A DNA stretch of 64,000 nt from Mycobacterium sp. 852002-51971_SCH5477799-a (GCF_001667145.1 NZ_LZIF01000086.1:62001-126000); one strand, 5' to 3'. Shown: positions 47,086 through 58,648, counted from the stretch's first letter. The notes: generated from the sequence alone by a model not told the origin. A program made the numbers and translations.

Positions 47086-49281
47086 TTACTCGGGTTCCAG
47101 CCACAGCGCCGACGTGGGCGGCAGCACCAACAGTGCCGAGGCCGGCCGGCCATGCCACGGGTCTTCGGTGGCGTCGACGCCGCCCATATTGCCGATACCC
47201 GAACCGTTGTAGACCGTCGCGTCGGTGTTGAGCACCTCGCGCCAGCGCCCCGCCAATGGCAGACCCAGTCGGTATCCACCGTGCTCGGCGCCCGCGAAGT
47301 TGAACACGCACGCCATCACCGAGCCGTCCTTGCCGTAACGCAGGAAGCTCAACACGTTGTTGCCGGAATCGTTGGCGTCGATCCAGGAATATCCGTCGGG
47401 CACGGTGTCCTGGCTCCACAGCGCCGGGTGACTGCGGTAGACGCCGTTGATGTCGCCGATCAGGCGCAGAATCCCGTTGGAGAACCCTTGCTCGTCGAGC
47501 TGCCACCAATCCAGGCCGCGCTCCTCCGACCACTCGGCACGCTGCCCGAATTCCTGTCCCATGAACAGCAATTGCTTGCCGGGGTGCGCCCACTGGTAGG
47601 CCAGCAGGCTGCGCAGCCCGGCCGCCTTGACGTGGTTGTTGCCCGGCATCCGGCCCCACAACGTGCCCTTGCCGTGGACCACCTCGTCATGGCTGATCGG
47701 CAGCACATAGTTCTCGCTGAACGCATACAGCATCGAGAACGTCATCTCGTGATGGTGGAAGCTGCGGTAGATCGGATCGCGGCTGATGTAGTCAAGCGTG
47801 TCGTGCATCCACCCCATGTTCCACTTCATCGAAAATCCCAGGCCGCCAAGGCTTGTCGGGCGCGTCACACCTGGCCATGAGGTTGACTCCTCGGCGATGG
47901 TGACGATGCCCGGGGCGGTCTTGTGCACCGTGGCGTTCATCTCCTGCAGGAACTGCACGGCCTCCAGGTTCTCCCGCCCACCGTAGATGTTCGGGGTCCA
48001 GCCGCCTTCTGGGCGCGAATAATCCAGGTAGAGCATCGAGGCGACCGCGTCCACCCGTAGGCCGTCGACGTGGAACTCTTCGAGCCAAAACAGCGCGTTG
48101 GCCACCAGGAAGTTCCGGACCTCCCGACGGCCGAAGTCGAACACGTAAGTGCCCCAATCGAGTTGCTCGCCCCGCTCGGGGTCCGAGTGCTCGTAGAGCG
48201 GCGTGCCGTCAAAGCGGCCCAGTGCCCAAGCGTCCTTGGGGAAGTGCGCTGGCACCCAGTCGACCAGCACGCCGATGCCGGCCTGGTGCAAGGCGTCGAC
48301 CAGGGCCCGAAATTCGTCCGGTGTCCCGAATCGGGACGTCGGCGCGTAGTACGACGTCACCTGGTAGCCCCACGATCCGGCGAAGGGGTGCTCGGCGACC
48401 GGCAGCAGCTCGACGTGGGTGAACCCGTGGTCCACCACGTAATCGGTGAGCTCACGGGCCAACTGCCGATAGTTCAGACCTGGACGCCACGAACCCAGGT
48501 GGACCTCGTAAGTGCTCATCGGCTCGAACACCGGGTTGCGCTGCGCGCGCTCCGTCATCCAGTCGGCGTCTTCCCAGGTGTACTCGCTGCGCGTGACCCG
48601 CGAGGCGGTGTGCGGCGGCACCTCAGTGGCGAATGCCATCGGGTCGGCCCGGTCGGTCACGACGCCGTCGGCTCCGTGCACGCGGAACTTGTACAGCCCC
48701 TCGAGGGGGAACCCGGGCCAGAACAGCTCCCAGACGCCCGACGACCCCAGCACTCGCATCGGGGCTTCATTGCCGGTCCAGCCGTTGAACTCCCCGATCA
48801 GATTGACACCTTTGGCGTTGGGCGCCCACACCGCGAACGACACGCCGGTGACGACGCCGTCGGCCGTGGTGAACGAGCGAGGATGTGCGCCAAGGACTTC
48901 CCAGAGCCGCTCATGGCGTCCCTCCCCGAACAGGTGAAGGTCGACCTCACCCAACGTCGGCAGAAAACGGTACGCGTCGGCGACGACGTACGGCTCGGCA
49001 CCTTCATAGGTGATCTGCAGCCGATAGTCGATCAGGTTGACGAACGGTAACACCACGGCGAAAAGACCGGAATCGATGTGCTGCAGAGGGAATCGTTCTT
49101 CGCCGACCAGCGCTACTACTTCGGCCGCATGTGGCCGGTACGCCCGAATGACGGTGTGGTCGTCGTATTCGTGGGCGCCCAAAATGCTGTGCGGGTTGTA
49201 GTGTGTGCCGGCGATCAGGCGCGACAGGTCGGCCGGATCGGGCGCCAAGTGCGTCCGAGCGAGTTGGTCGGCTTGGCTCAT
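47086..49281 (-). CDS. glgB: 1,4-alpha-glucan branching enzyme
   Basis: 731 aa, GH13. Two N-terminal CBM48-type domains lead to the barrel. Motifs include [22 protein letters not shown] (nucleophile Asp), TIAEEST (acid/base Glu) and SHDEVVHG. It forms alpha-1,6 branches. ATG 49281 follows GGAGGTGAAAGGGAT; an in-frame ATG at 49308 overlaps the glgE stop and could also initiate. It forms an operon with glgE, whose maltosyl chains it branches. Confidence 0.97.
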   Translation of the reverse strand: MSQADQLARTHLAPDPADLSRLIAGTHYNPHSILGAHEYDDHTVIRAYRPHAAEVVALVGEERFPLQHIDSGLFAVVLPFVNLIDYRLQITYEGAEPYVVADAYRFLPTLGEVDLHLFGEGRHERLWEVLGAHPRSFTTADGVVTGVSFAVWAPNAKGVNLIGEFNGWTGNEAPMRVLGSSGVWELFWPGFPLEGLYKFRVHGADGVVTDRADPMAFATEVPPHTASRVTRSEYTWEDADWMTERAQRNPVFEPMSTYEVHLGSWRPGLNYRQLARELTDYVVDHGFTHVELLPVAEHPFAGSWGYQVTSYYAPTSRFGTPDEFRALVDALHQAGIGVLVDWVPAHFPKDAWALGRFDGTPLYEHSDPERGEQLDWGTYVFDFGRREVRNFLVANALFWLEEFHVDGLRVDAVASMLYLDYSRPEGGWTPNIYGGRENLEAVQFLQEMNATVHKTAPGIVTIAEESTSWPGVTRPTSLGGLGFSMKWNMGWMHDTLDYISRDPIYRSFHHHEMTFSMLYAFSENYVLPISHDEVVHGKGTLWGRMPGNNHVKAAGLRSLLAYQWAHPGKQLLFMGQEFGQRAEWSEERGLDWWQLDEQGFSNGILRLIGDINGVYRSHPALWSQDTVPDGYSWIDANDSGNNVLSFLRYGKDGSVMACVFNFAGAEHGGYRLGLPLAGRWREVLNTDATVYNGSGIGNMGGVDATEDPWHGRPASALLVLPPTSALWLEPE

Positions 49282-49304
49282 ATCCCTTTCACCTCCGGTC
49301 CATT

Positions 49305-51428
49305 TCATCGCCTGCGTATCAGGGTCATGCATGAGTCATGCGGTATGAGTGGCATATTGATGATGTGCGCGACCGCCTGCCCGGGGTCGATGCGAACGTA
49401 ATTGGCCTGCCCCCATTGAAATTCCTGGCCGGTGATCTCGTCGCGCACCCAGAACCGCTCGTAGGGCTCCATACCCAAAGCGGCCATGTCTAAAAACAGC
49501 GTCGCTTCCTCGGCTCCGTACGCGTTGAGCGTCACGACCACCAACACACAGTCGCCGGTCGCCGGGTCGAACTTCGAGTAGGCGAGCAACGCATCGTTGT
49601 CCACGTCGTGAAAATGGATCGTGCGCAGCTGCTCCAGGGCGGGATGGAGTCGGCGAATTGCGTTGAGCCGCGTGATGAATGGCTCGAGCGATCGTCCCTC
49701 GGCGAGGGCGCCCGCGAAATCGCGGGGCCGCAATTCATACTTCTCGGAGTCGAGGTATTCCTCACTGCCCTCCCGCACCGCGCGGTGCTCGAACAGTTCG
49801 TAGCCCGAATACACGCCCCAGGCGGGCCCCATGGTGGCCGCCAGCACCGCGCGGATGGCGAACATGCCGGGCCCGTTGTGCTGCAAGATGGCGTGCAAGA
49901 TGTCGGGGGTGTTGACGAACAGGTTGGGCCGGCGGAAATCGGCGAGGTTGGCGATGTCGTTGCCGAACTCGGTCAGCTCCCACTTCGCCGTGCGCCAGGT
50001 GAAGTAGCTGTAGGACTGGGTGAACCCCAGTTTCGCCAGACCGTACTGCCGCGCCGGTGGCGTGAACGCCTCCGACAAGAACAGCACGTCGGGATCGGCG
50101 GCCTTGACCGTGGCGATCAGCCAGGCCCAGAAATCCGGCGGCTTGGTGTGCGGGTTGTCGACGCGAAAGAACTTGACTCCGTGGTCGATCCAGTACCGGA
50201 CGACGCGTAGCACCTCGTCGTAGAGGCCGGCCGGGTCGTTGTCGAAATTGATCGGATAGATGTCCTGGTACTTCTTGGGCGGATTTTCCGCGTAAGCGAT
50301 GGTGCCGTCGGGCAATTCGGTGAACCAGTTGCGGTGGTCACGCGCCCACGGATGGTCCGGCGCGCATTGCAGCGCAAGGTCCAGCGCTACCTCCATGCCC
50401 AGCTCGCGCGTCGCGGCGACGAACGCGTCGAAGTTCTCGATGGTGCCCAGGTCCGGATGGATGGCGTCATGGCCACCTTCATCGCTGCCGATTGCCCAGG
50501 GAGACCCCACGTCCCCGGGGGCGGCGGTCGGAGAGTTGTTGCGCCCCTTGCGATGTACCTTGCCGATCGGGTGGATAGGCGGCAGGTAGACGACGTCGAA
50601 TCCCATTGCCGCGATGCGCGGAAGCTGGGCCGCCGCGGTGGCAAAGGTGCCGTGCACCGGATTGCCGTCGGCGTCCCACCCACCGGTCGAGCGGGGAAAC
50701 ATCTCATACCAGGAGCCGAACCGCGCCAGCGGCCGGTCCACCCAGACGCCGTGCTGTTCGCCGCGGGTGACCAGATCGCGCAGCGGGTAGTCCGCCAGAA
50801 TCTCTTCGATCTCGGGTCCCAGCGCCAGCGCGGTGCGGGTGACCGGGTCGCCGGGCTTGCGCAGCGCGGCGGCGGCGGTCAGCAGCGGTTCGCGCAGGGG
50901 GCGCGGCACGCCCGTCGCCGCGCGCTCGAACAGCCCCGCTCCGACCAACAGATCGTTGGACAGTTCGGTCTCGCCCTGACCCGCGTCCAATTTGGCGATC
51001 AGTCCGTGCCGCCATGAATGAATCGGATCGCCCCACCCGTCGACCCGAAACGTCCACAAACCGACCTGGTCGGGGGTGAACTGACCGTGAAAAACGTAGG
51101 GCTCGAGACCCATCGTCATCGGCAGTGACAACGGCTTGATTCGTTGCTGGTTGACCTTGCCGTCGCGTTCGGCCACCGGCTTTGCCGGCGCCTGAACCGC
51201 CTTGATACGGCGGGTCTCGTTCACCTGCGGATAGCCGGACCCGAGGTAGCGCACGACTAGAGTGGCCGCGACGGCCTCGTGGCCCTCACGCCATACCGCG
51301 GCGCTGACCGGCACGACTTCGCCGACCACTGCTTTGGCGGGATACGCGCCACAGGAAACGACCGGTTGGACGTTATCGATCTCGACACGACCGGGCACCA
51401 GCACTCCGTTCCGATTGTGTGCGGCCAA
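49305..51428 (-). CDS. glgE: Maltose-1-phosphate maltosyltransferase
   Basis: 707 aa, GH13_3. [15 protein letters not shown] holds the nucleophile Asp and [17 protein letters not shown] the acid/base Glu; an N-terminal beta-domain precedes the barrel. It adds maltosyl units from maltose-1-phosphate to alpha-glucans, and its loss is toxic in M. tuberculosis. The longest start is TTG 51428; a GTG at 51404 is as likely and gives 699 aa. It overlaps the possible upstream start of glgB by 4 nt. Confidence 0.94.
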   Translation of the reverse strand: MAAHNRNGVLVPGRVEIDNVQPVVSCGAYPAKAVVGEVVPVSAAVWREGHEAVAATLVVRYLGSGYPQVNETRRIKAVQAPAKPVAERDGKVNQQRIKPLSLPMTMGLEPYVFHGQFTPDQVGLWTFRVDGWGDPIHSWRHGLIAKLDAGQGETELSNDLLVGAGLFERAATGVPRPLREPLLTAAAALRKPGDPVTRTALALGPEIEEILADYPLRDLVTRGEQHGVWVDRPLARFGSWYEMFPRSTGGWDADGNPVHGTFATAAAQLPRIAAMGFDVVYLPPIHPIGKVHRKGRNNSPTAAPGDVGSPWAIGSDEGGHDAIHPDLGTIENFDAFVAATRELGMEVALDLALQCAPDHPWARDHRNWFTELPDGTIAYAENPPKKYQDIYPINFDNDPAGLYDEVLRVVRYWIDHGVKFFRVDNPHTKPPDFWAWLIATVKAADPDVLFLSEAFTPPARQYGLAKLGFTQSYSYFTWRTAKWELTEFGNDIANLADFRRPNLFVNTPDILHAILQHNGPGMFAIRAVLAATMGPAWGVYSGYELFEHRAVREGSEEYLDSEKYELRPRDFAGALAEGRSLEPFITRLNAIRRLHPALEQLRTIHFHDVDNDALLAYSKFDPATGDCVLVVVTLNAYGAEEATLFLDMAALGMEPYERFWVRDEITGQEFQWGQANYVRIDPGQAVAHIINMPLIPHDSCMTLIRRR

Positions 51429-51622
51429 CCGCCGCGACGTGCTCCGTGCGGATTGACGCTCGTCGGGAAATTTCCTGTCGTGGGGAACTTTCTGCGCGGG
51501 GAGGCATCGTTGCGACCCCGATAACTACCCGATACCCACCCTAGTCTTCGGTCACACACCGGCGCGGAAAAGCGATGCTTCCCGCCGTGCGGGGGCGGAG
51601 AACCTCAGTAAGGTATTAACGC
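51429..51622. promoter_or_regulatory. Divergent glgE/glgP promoter region
   Basis: 194 nt. TAAGGT (51609-51614) ends 8 nt before the glgP GTG, so glgP is probably leaderless. On the complement, TAGTTA and TATCGG near 51520-51535 are possible -10 boxes for glgE. Opposed glucan-synthesis and phosphorolysis genes share this gap. Confidence 0.45.
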
Positions 51623-54271
51623 GTGAAAGCCCTCCGCCGGTTTACCGTCCGTGCTCACCTTCCCGAGCGTCTGACTGCGCTGGACCAGCTGTCGACCAAT
51701 CTGCGATGGTCCTGGGACAAGCCCACCCAAGAGCTGTTCGCAACCATCGACCCCGACCTTTGGGAGCGGTGCGGCAGTGATCCGGTGGCGTTGCTGGGCG
51801 CGGTGAAGCCGGCGCGGCTCGACGAGTTGGCGCTCGACGAGGCGTTCTTGGGCCGGCTCGACTCGTTGACCGCCGATTTGAACGATTACCTGAGCCGGCC
51901 GCTGTGGTACCAGCAACAGCAGGAGCACGGCGCCGAAATGCCGGTCGCGATCGCCTATTTCTCGATGGAGTTCGGCATCGCCGAAGTGCTGCCCAACTAC
52001 TCCGGTGGCTTGGGCATTCTTGCCGGCGACCACCTGAAGTCCGCGTCCGATTTGGGTGTGCCGCTGGTAGCGGTGGGCCTTTACTACCGCTCGGGGTACT
52101 TTCGTCAGTCGTTGACGGCCGACGGCTGGCAGAACGAGACCTACCCATCGCTGGACCCGCAGGGCCTGCCGTTGCGGCTGCTGACCGATGCGACCGGCGA
52201 GCCCGCCCTGGTCGAGTTGATGCTGCCGGACTCCGCGCAGCTGCACGCGCGGATCTGGGTCGCTCAAGTGGGCAGGGTGCCACTGCTGTTGCTGGATTCC
52301 GATGTCCCCGAAAACGAGCACGATCTGCGCGGCGTGACCGACCGCCTGTACGGGGGTGACCAGGAACACCGGATGCGGCAGGAGATTCTGGCCGGCATCG
52401 GCGGGGTGCGGGCCATCCGTGCCTTCACCGACATTCACGGCCTGCCCGCGCCCGAGGTGTTCCACATGAACGAGGGCCACGCGGGTTTCCTCGGAGCCGA
52501 ACGCATCCGCGAGCTGATGACCGGTTCCGGATTGGATTTCGACACCGCGCTGACGGTGGTGCGCTCCAGCACGGTGTTCACCACGCACACCCCGGTGCCC
52601 GCCGGCATCGACCGGTTCCCCATCGACATGGTGCGGTTGTACTTCGACGACCACGCGGGCGACGAATCCGACAGGAAGGTCGCGACATCCGACGCCTCGC
52701 CGGTGTTGCTGCCGGGGGTGCCGACGGCTCGCATCCTGGCGCTCGGCGCCGAGGACGATGCCACCAAATTCAACATGGCTCACATGGGTCTGCGGCTGGC
52801 CCAGCGCGCCAACGGTGTGTCGTCGCTGCACGGAAGAGTGAGCCGGTCCATGTTCAACGAATTGTGGCCCGGCTTCGATGCGAGCGAGGTGCCGATCGGC
52901 TCGATTACCAACGGAGTTCACGCGCGTACCTGGGCGGCGCCGCAGTGGTTGCAGCTGGGCCATGAGCTAGCCGGGTCGGATTCGTTCAGCGATCCCGGGG
53001 TTTGGCTGCGCCTCAAGCAGGTCGACGCGGGGCATCTGTGGTGGATCCGCTCGCAGCTGAGGTCCCTGCTGGTCGACGACGTCCGGCAGCGGCTACGTCG
53101 ATCGTGGCTGGAACGGGGTGCCTCTGAGGCCGAATTGGGTTGGATAACAACGGCATTCGATCCAGAGGTGCTGACCATCGGGTTCGCGCGGCGGGTGCCG
53201 ACGTATAAGCGCCTGACGCTGATGCTGCGTGATCCCCATCGGCTGGAACAGCTGCTGCTCGACCAGGAGCGGCCCATTCAGCTGATCGTCGCCGGGAAAT
53301 CGCACCCGGCCGACGACGGCGGCAAGGCGCTGATTCAGCAGGTGGTGCGCTTTGCCGATCGGCCCGAGGTGCGCCACCGCATCGCATTTCTGCCCGACTA
53401 CGACATGTCCATGGCGCGGCTGCTGTATTGGGGCTGTGACGTCTGGTTGAACAATCCGCTGCGACCGTTGGAGGCTTGCGGCACTTCGGGAATGAAGAGC
53501 GCGCTCAACGGCGGGCTGAACCTGTCCATCCGCGATGGCTGGTGGGACGAATGGTACGACGGCGAAAACGGTTGGGCCATACCGTCCGCCGACGGCGTGG
53601 CCGACGAAAACCGGCGCGACGACCTGGAGTCCAGTGGGCTCTACACACTGCTGGAAGAAGCCGTCGCACCGAAGTTCTACGAGCGTGACGAACACGGCGT
53701 GCCGCCGCGCTGGATCGAGATGGTGCGCCACACCGTGCAGACTCTCGGACCAAAAGTGTTGGCGTCCCGCATGGTTCGCGACTATGTCGAGCAGTACTAC
53801 ACGCCGGCAGCCCAGTCGCTGCGCAGGACGGTCGCGCCCGCCGAGGGCGCCGAAGACGCGGCGGGCGGCAGTGAGTTCGGCGCGGCTCGTGAGCTGGCCG
53901 CCTACCGCGGGCGCGCCCAGGAGGCCTGGCCCAAGATCGTCATCACCGACGTCGACAGCACCGGCCTGCCGGACAGTCCGGTGCTCGGCTCGAAGCTGAC
54001 CCTGACCGCCACCGTCCAGCTGGCCGGGCTGGGAGCCGACGAGGTCACGGTCCAGGCGCTGGTGGGCCGCGTCGACGGGAGCGATGCGTTGCTGGAGCCG
54101 ATCACCATCGAGATGTCCTACACCGGCACCGCCGAGGGCGGCAACCAGGTCTTCTCGACGACGACGCCGCTGCCGCTGGCGGGGTCCGTCGGCTATACCG
54201 TGCGTGTGCTGCCCCACAATTCGATGCTGGCGGCCAGCAACGAGCTCGGCCTGGTCACGCTGGCGCGATAG
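51623..54271 (+). CDS. glgP: Alpha-glucan phosphorylase
   Basis: 882 aa, GT35. Features are the N-terminal DUF3417 domain (RLTALDQLSTNLRWSWDKPTQELF), YSGGLGILAGDHLKSASDLGVPLVAVG, HMNEGHAGFLG and the PLP Lys in EACGTSGMKSALNG. An extra C-terminal beta-domain of about 110 residues follows residue 770. It releases glucose-1-phosphate from glucans. It is about 19 residues longer than Rv1328. The start is GTG. Confidence 0.95.
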   Translation: MKALRRFTVRAHLPERLTALDQLSTNLRWSWDKPTQELFATIDPDLWERCGSDPVALLGAVKPARLDELALDEAFLGRLDSLTADLNDYLSRPLWYQQQQEHGAEMPVAIAYFSMEFGIAEVLPNYSGGLGILAGDHLKSASDLGVPLVAVGLYYRSGYFRQSLTADGWQNETYPSLDPQGLPLRLLTDATGEPALVELMLPDSAQLHARIWVAQVGRVPLLLLDSDVPENEHDLRGVTDRLYGGDQEHRMRQEILAGIGGVRAIRAFTDIHGLPAPEVFHMNEGHAGFLGAERIRELMTGSGLDFDTALTVVRSSTVFTTHTPVPAGIDRFPIDMVRLYFDDHAGDESDRKVATSDASPVLLPGVPTARILALGAEDDATKFNMAHMGLRLAQRANGVSSLHGRVSRSMFNELWPGFDASEVPIGSITNGVHARTWAAPQWLQLGHELAGSDSFSDPGVWLRLKQVDAGHLWWIRSQLRSLLVDDVRQRLRRSWLERGASEAELGWITTAFDPEVLTIGFARRVPTYKRLTLMLRDPHRLEQLLLDQERPIQLIVAGKSHPADDGGKALIQQVVRFADRPEVRHRIAFLPDYDMSMARLLYWGCDVWLNNPLRPLEACGTSGMKSALNGGLNLSIRDGWWDEWYDGENGWAIPSADGVADENRRDDLESSGLYTLLEEAVAPKFYERDEHGVPPRWIEMVRHTVQTLGPKVLASRMVRDYVEQYYTPAAQSLRRTVAPAEGAEDAAGGSEFGAARELAAYRGRAQEAWPKIVITDVDSTGLPDSPVLGSKLTLTATVQLAGLGADEVTVQALVGRVDGSDALLEPITIEMSYTGTAEGGNQVFSTTTPLPLAGSVGYTVRVLPHNSMLAASNELGLVTLAR

Positions 54272-54280
54272 CCGGAGCGG

Positions 54281-56278
54281 TCAGGCCGACAGGCCCTCTT
54301 CCGGCGAGGCCGCGCTGCGCAGTCGCTGCAGCGCTTGGCGCACCTGGTCGCCGTTGGTGGTCTGCCAGAACGGCGGCAACGAGGCCCGCAGGTAGCCGCC
54401 GTAGCCGGCGGTGACCATGCGGGAGTCGAGCACAGCAACCACGCCGCGATCGCTGACGCGGCGCAACAGCCGGCCCGATCCCTGAGCCAACAGCAGTGCC
54501 GCGTGGTTGGCCGCGACGGCCATAAAGCCGTTGCCGCCGCGCGCGGCGACCGCACGCTGCCGCGCGCCCAGCAGGGGATCGTCGGGCCGGGGAAACGGGA
54601 TGCGGTCGATCAGCACCAGTGACAGCGACGGCCCGGGCACATCGACGCCCTGCCACAGCGACAGCGTGCCGAACAGCGACGTCTCGGGGTCGGCGCTGAA
54701 CTGCTCGACGAGCGCCGAGGTGCTGTCATCGCCCTGGCACAGCACCGGCGTCGACAGCCGCCCGCGCATCGCCTCGGCCGCCGCTCGGGCCGCCCGCATC
54801 GACGAGAACAACCCCAGGGTGCGCCCGTCGGCAGCGGCGATGAGTTCGGCGATTTCGTTGAGCTGCTCGGCCGAGCCGGTGCCGTCGCGTCCCGGTGGCG
54901 GCAGGTGTGCGGCCACGTACAGGATTCCGGCCTTGGCGTGCTGGAAGGGCGAACCCACATCGACGCCCCGCCAGCGTGGGTCATCGTCCTCCTCGGCCGG
55001 CAATCCCCAGGCCGTGGCCATGGCGTCGAACGAGCCGCCGATGGTCAGCGTCGCCGACGTGAGCACCACCGTCGAACGCGAGAACACCCGGGACCGCAGC
55101 AGCCCGGCGACCGACAGCGGCGCCACCCGCAACACCGGGCGCGATGAACCCCTGATCTCCTCGTGCTCCAGCCACACCACGTCGGTGCGGTCGGGGATGG
55201 CCGGGCCGAACGATTCCAGCACGCGCGACGCGGTGTCCGATATTTCGCTCAGTGCCGCAACGGCTTCGGCGCGCGACGCCGCGGCCTTGGGGTCGTTGGT
55301 GGTCTCGATCGCCGAGCGCGCCGCGCTCGCCACGTCGCGCAGCGCCGCCAGGTAGGTCGCCAGCTCGTCATCGAGGCGATCGATGCGGCCCGGCGTGCCG
55401 TCGTGGATGATCGAGGCGAAGTTTGCCGTCGTCGCCTCCAGCCGCTGGATCAACTCCGGGTCCACCAGGCGGGCGATGCGCCGGGCGGCCACGCCGAGGG
55501 AGGCCGACGTCAGCTCCGCGGTGGCCACCGACGTCACCCGATCGACCAGCTCGTGCGCTTCGTCGACGACCAGCAGCTCATGTTCGGGGAGCACCGCCGA
55601 CTCGGCCACGGCGTCGATGGCCAACAGCGCGTGGTTGGTGACCACGACATCGGCGCGGCCGGCGCGGCTACGCGCCCGCTCGGAAAAGCACTCGGCGCCG
55701 AACGGGCAGCGCGCCACGCCGAGGCATTCCCGCGCGGAAACGCTGACCTGCGACCAGGACCAGTCCGGGACGCCGGGTTTCAGGTCGTCGCGGTCACCGG
55801 ATTCGGTGCTCGACGCCCATTCGGTGAGGCGTTGGACGTCGCGGCCCAGCGCGCTGACCGCCATGGGGTTGAAGAGTTCCTCCTGCGGCCGGTCGTCGCC
55901 CTCTTCGCCGTCGGCCGCGCCGCCGTTGTGAATCTTGTTCAGGCACAGGTAGTTTCGTCGGCCCTTGAGCAAGGCGAACTGCGGACGCCGCGGCAGCGCG
56001 TCGGCCAGCGCATCGACCAGCCTGGGCAGGTCGCGATCGACGAGCTGGCGCTGCAGAGCGATCGTGGCCGTGGACACGACGACGGGGGACTCGTCGTCGA
56101 TCGCGTGGACGATCGCGGGCACCAGATACGCGAGCGACTTGCCGGTACCGGTGCCGGCCTGCACCACCAGGTGCTCCTCGGTGTCGAAGGCCCGCGCGAC
56201 TGCGGCGGCCATCTCCTGCTGGCCGCTGCGTTCACTGCCACCGAGCGCGGCCACCGCGGTGGCCAACAGTTCGGACAC
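54281..56278 (-). CDS. dinG: DinG-family ATP-dependent DNA helicase
   Basis: 665 aa, superfamily 2 Fe-S helicase. Walker A is VQAGTGTGKSLAYLVP and the DEAH box is LLVVDEAHELVDRV. Four Cys, one in NYLCLNK and three in ECLGVARCPFGAEC, would hold a 4Fe-4S cluster. Helicase motif VI (QGSGRLLRR) is near the end. It unwinds DNA 5' to 3', with roles in repair and R-loop removal. The start is GTG 56278. It converges with glgP. Confidence 0.93.
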   Translation of the reverse strand: MSELLATAVAALGGSERSGQQEMAAAVARAFDTEEHLVVQAGTGTGKSLAYLVPAIVHAIDDESPVVVSTATIALQRQLVDRDLPRLVDALADALPRRPQFALLKGRRNYLCLNKIHNGGAADGEEGDDRPQEELFNPMAVSALGRDVQRLTEWASSTESGDRDDLKPGVPDWSWSQVSVSARECLGVARCPFGAECFSERARSRAGRADVVVTNHALLAIDAVAESAVLPEHELLVVDEAHELVDRVTSVATAELTSASLGVAARRIARLVDPELIQRLEATTANFASIIHDGTPGRIDRLDDELATYLAALRDVASAARSAIETTNDPKAAASRAEAVAALSEISDTASRVLESFGPAIPDRTDVVWLEHEEIRGSSRPVLRVAPLSVAGLLRSRVFSRSTVVLTSATLTIGGSFDAMATAWGLPAEEDDDPRWRGVDVGSPFQHAKAGILYVAAHLPPPGRDGTGSAEQLNEIAELIAAADGRTLGLFSSMRAARAAAEAMRGRLSTPVLCQGDDSTSALVEQFSADPETSLFGTLSLWQGVDVPGPSLSLVLIDRIPFPRPDDPLLGARQRAVAARGGNGFMAVAANHAALLLAQGSGRLLRRVSDRGVVAVLDSRMVTAGYGGYLRASLPPFWQTTNGDQVRQALQRLRSAASPEEGLSA

Positions 56279-56347
56279 GGAAACGTCGGACGTGGCTACC
56301 TCTTCGCTGTTCAGGGCGGCGCGCGCCGCGCGATTTTCCGCGTGGTG

Positions 56348-57664
56348 CTAGCGCCGGCCGGCCGGAATCTGCGTCGTCGTGATCGCGGGATCGCCGTGCG
56401 ACAAGTTCAATCCCTCCCACGGCAGACTGCGCAGCCCGGAAGTTACCAGCTCGCGCGCCGCGGCGAGGTTCGGTTTGGACACCAGCTCGCCACCACGGAC
56501 CAGCGGGACGGTCAGCACCCGAGCCGGTTCGGAGACGACGGGCAGATGGCCGGCTGGATACACCACCTCCTCGGTGACGATGCCGGAATCGCGCGACAGC
56601 CGTAGCGCTGCCTTGCGCCCGCCGTGGGATCCCTTGTGGCTGCTGCGCTTTTGGACCGGCACCCCATCCACCTCGACGAGTTTGTACACCATGTTCGCCG
56701 TTGGGGCGCCCGAGCCCGTCACCAGCGACGTGCCCACGCCGTAGCTGTCGACCGGCTCGGCGGCCAGCGCCGCGATGGAGAACTCGTCGAGGTCGCCCGA
56801 GACCACGATGCGGGTCCGCGTCGCGCCCAGCTTGTCGAGCTGTTCACGCACCTGTCGCGCCAGCACGCCCAGCTCGCCGGAGTCGATGCGCACCGCGCCC
56901 AACCCGGTGCCGGCGGCGGCCACCGCATTGGCCACACCGGTCGTCACGTCATAGGTGTCCACCAGCAGGGTGGTGTCCACTCCGAGCGCGTCGACCTGTG
57001 CCCGAAATGCCGCCAACTCGGTCGATTCCGGGGTGGAGTCGGCCTGGGCATGCAGCATGGTGAACGCGTGCGCCGCGGTGCCCTCGGCCGGGATTCCGTA
57101 GCAGCGCTGCGCCTCCAGATTGGACGACGCCGCGAAGCCGGCCAGGTACGCGGCGCGCGCGGCGGCGATGGCGGCCTGCTCGTGGGTTCGTCGGGAGCCC
57201 ATCTCGATCAGCGGGCGCCCCCGGGCCGCACTCACCATGCGCGCCGCGGCGGACGCGATTGCGGTGTCGTGATTGAAAATCGACAGTGCCAGCGTCTCGA
57301 GCACCACGCATTCGGCGAACGTCCCGCTCACCGACAGCACGGGGGATCCCGGGAAATACAGCTCGCCTTCGGCGTAGCCGTCGATGTCGCCGCCGAACCG
57401 GAATTCGCGTAAGTAACGCAACGTATCCGGGTCGAGGAACTGCCCCAGCGACTGGCATGCCTGGTCATCGAAGGTGAACTGCGGCAGCGCCTCGAGCAGC
57501 CGGCCGGTTCCCGCGACCACGCCGTAGCGGCGGCCTTCGGGAAGCCGACGGGCGAAAAGCTCGAACGTCGTCCGTCGATCCGCGGTGCCGTCCCGCAGCG
57601 CGGCGGCCAACATCGTCAACTCGTACTTGTCGGTCAGCAGCCCAGTAACGACCGGGTAGTTCAT
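56348..57664 (-). CDS. pncB1: Nicotinate phosphoribosyltransferase
   Basis: 438 aa. GSRRTHEQAA carries the phosphorylated His and TDKYELTMLAA the N-terminal signature; GVGTSLVTGSGAP binds phosphate. It recycles nicotinate to NaMN for NAD. It is first on its strand; dinG follows 69 nt downstream. On the complement, TACCGT lies 6 nt before ATG 57664. Confidence 0.94.
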   Translation of the reverse strand: MNYPVVTGLLTDKYELTMLAAALRDGTADRRTTFELFARRLPEGRRYGVVAGTGRLLEALPQFTFDDQACQSLGQFLDPDTLRYLREFRFGGDIDGYAEGELYFPGSPVLSVSGTFAECVVLETLALSIFNHDTAIASAAARMVSAARGRPLIEMGSRRTHEQAAIAAARAAYLAGFAASSNLEAQRCYGIPAEGTAAHAFTMLHAQADSTPESTELAAFRAQVDALGVDTTLLVDTYDVTTGVANAVAAAGTGLGAVRIDSGELGVLARQVREQLDKLGATRTRIVVSGDLDEFSIAALAAEPVDSYGVGTSLVTGSGAPTANMVYKLVEVDGVPVQKRSSHKGSHGGRKAALRLSRDSGIVTEEVVYPAGHLPVVSEPARVLTVPLVRGGELVSKPNLAAARELVTSGLRSLPWEGLNLSHGDPAITTTQIPAGRR

Positions 57665-57670
57665 TCCATA

Positions 57671-57723
57671 ACGGTATCGGCCGCCGTTGGGGCTCGGTAA
57701 CGTCGTGCATCCCTCGGTATCGT
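57671..57723. promoter_or_regulatory. Back-to-back leaderless promoters for pncB1 and clpS
   Basis: Complement TACCGT (57671-57676) serves pncB1, and TATCGT (57718-57723) serves clpS, each 6-7 nt from its ATG. The two starts are 66 nt apart. Confidence 0.5.
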
Positions 57724-57730
57724 GTAGGCC

Positions 57731-58036
57731 ATGGTTGTTATGTCAGCGCCCACTAAGCCGGGCACTACAGGACAACGAGAGTCCGCCCCGGTAGAGGCCA
57801 CGGCGAGTCCGTGGGTCACGATCGTCTGGGATGACCCGGTGAATCTGATGACCTATGTGACATATGTGTTCCAGAAGTTGTTCGGCTACAGCGAGCCGCA
57901 CGCCACCAAGCTGATGTTGCAGGTGCACAACGAGGGAAAGGCCGTGGTGTCCGCCGGCAGCCGTGAATCCATGGAAGCCGATGTGTCCAAGCTGCACGCC
58001 GCCGGTCTTTGGGCGACCATGCAGCAGGACCGCTGA
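57731..58036 (+). CDS. clpS: ATP-dependent Clp protease adaptor ClpS
   Basis: 101 aa. [46 protein letters not shown] is the ClpS core: the Asp-Asp and His residues bind N-degron residues and ClpC. It delivers N-end-rule substrates to ClpC-ClpP. ATG 57731 sits 7 nt after a -10 box; internal ATG 57740 is possible. Confidence 0.95.
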   Translation: MVVMSAPTKPGTTGQRESAPVEATASPWVTIVWDDPVNLMTYVTYVFQKLFGYSEPHATKLMLQVHNEGKAVVSAGSRESMEADVSKLHAAGLWATMQQDR

Positions 58037-58060
58037 AGCTCGAGGCGCTGGCGATTCCCT

Positions 58061-58648
58061 GTGCGCAAATGGAAGCGGGTCGAGACCGCGAGCGGTCCCC
58101 GCTTTCGGTCGTCCCTGGCATCGCACGAGGCCGCCCTGCTCAAGAACTTGGCCACGGCGATGATCGGCCTGCTCGACGAGCGCGAATCTTCCTCGCCCGC
58201 AGACGAACTCGAGGAGATCACCGGGATCAAGACGGGCAACGCCGATCCCCCGAAAGATCCCACGTTGCGCCGGCTACTGCCCGACTTCTACCGGTACCGC
58301 GACGAGGACACCGCGCCGCCCGATGCCGCGGACAGTTTGAATGCCGCTTTGCGCAGCCTGCACGAGCCCGACATCGTCAACGCCAAACGTGTTGCCGCAC
58401 AGCGGTTACTGGACACCGTTCCCCACGAAGGCGGCCGCTTCGAGCTGACCGAGGACGACGCGAACTCCTGGGTCGCGGCGGTCAACGACATTCGGTTGAC
58501 CCTGGGCGTCATGCTCGAGGTCGGGCCGGATGGCCCGGAGCGCCTGCCGGACGACCATCCGCTGGCCGTGCACTTCGACGTGTACCAGTGGCTGACGGTG
58601 TTGCAGGAGTACCTGGTGCTGGTGCTGATGGGGCCCCGCGACCGATGA
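58061..58648 (+). CDS. DUF2017 protein (Rv1332-like)
   Basis: 195 aa, all helical and acidic. HEAALLKNLATAMIGLLDER and the end YQWLTVLQEYLVLVLMG are conserved. It always follows clpS in actinobacteria, and its stop overlaps the next gene by 4 nt. Function unknown; a ClpS or proteolysis link is positional only. The start is GTG. Confidence 0.88.
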   Translation: MRKWKRVETASGPRFRSSLASHEAALLKNLATAMIGLLDERESSSPADELEEITGIKTGNADPPKDPTLRRLLPDFYRYRDEDTAPPDAADSLNAALRSLHEPDIVNAKRVAAQRLLDTVPHEGGRFELTEDDANSWVAAVNDIRLTLGVMLEVGPDGPERLPDDHPLAVHFDVYQWLTVLQEYLVLVLMGPRDR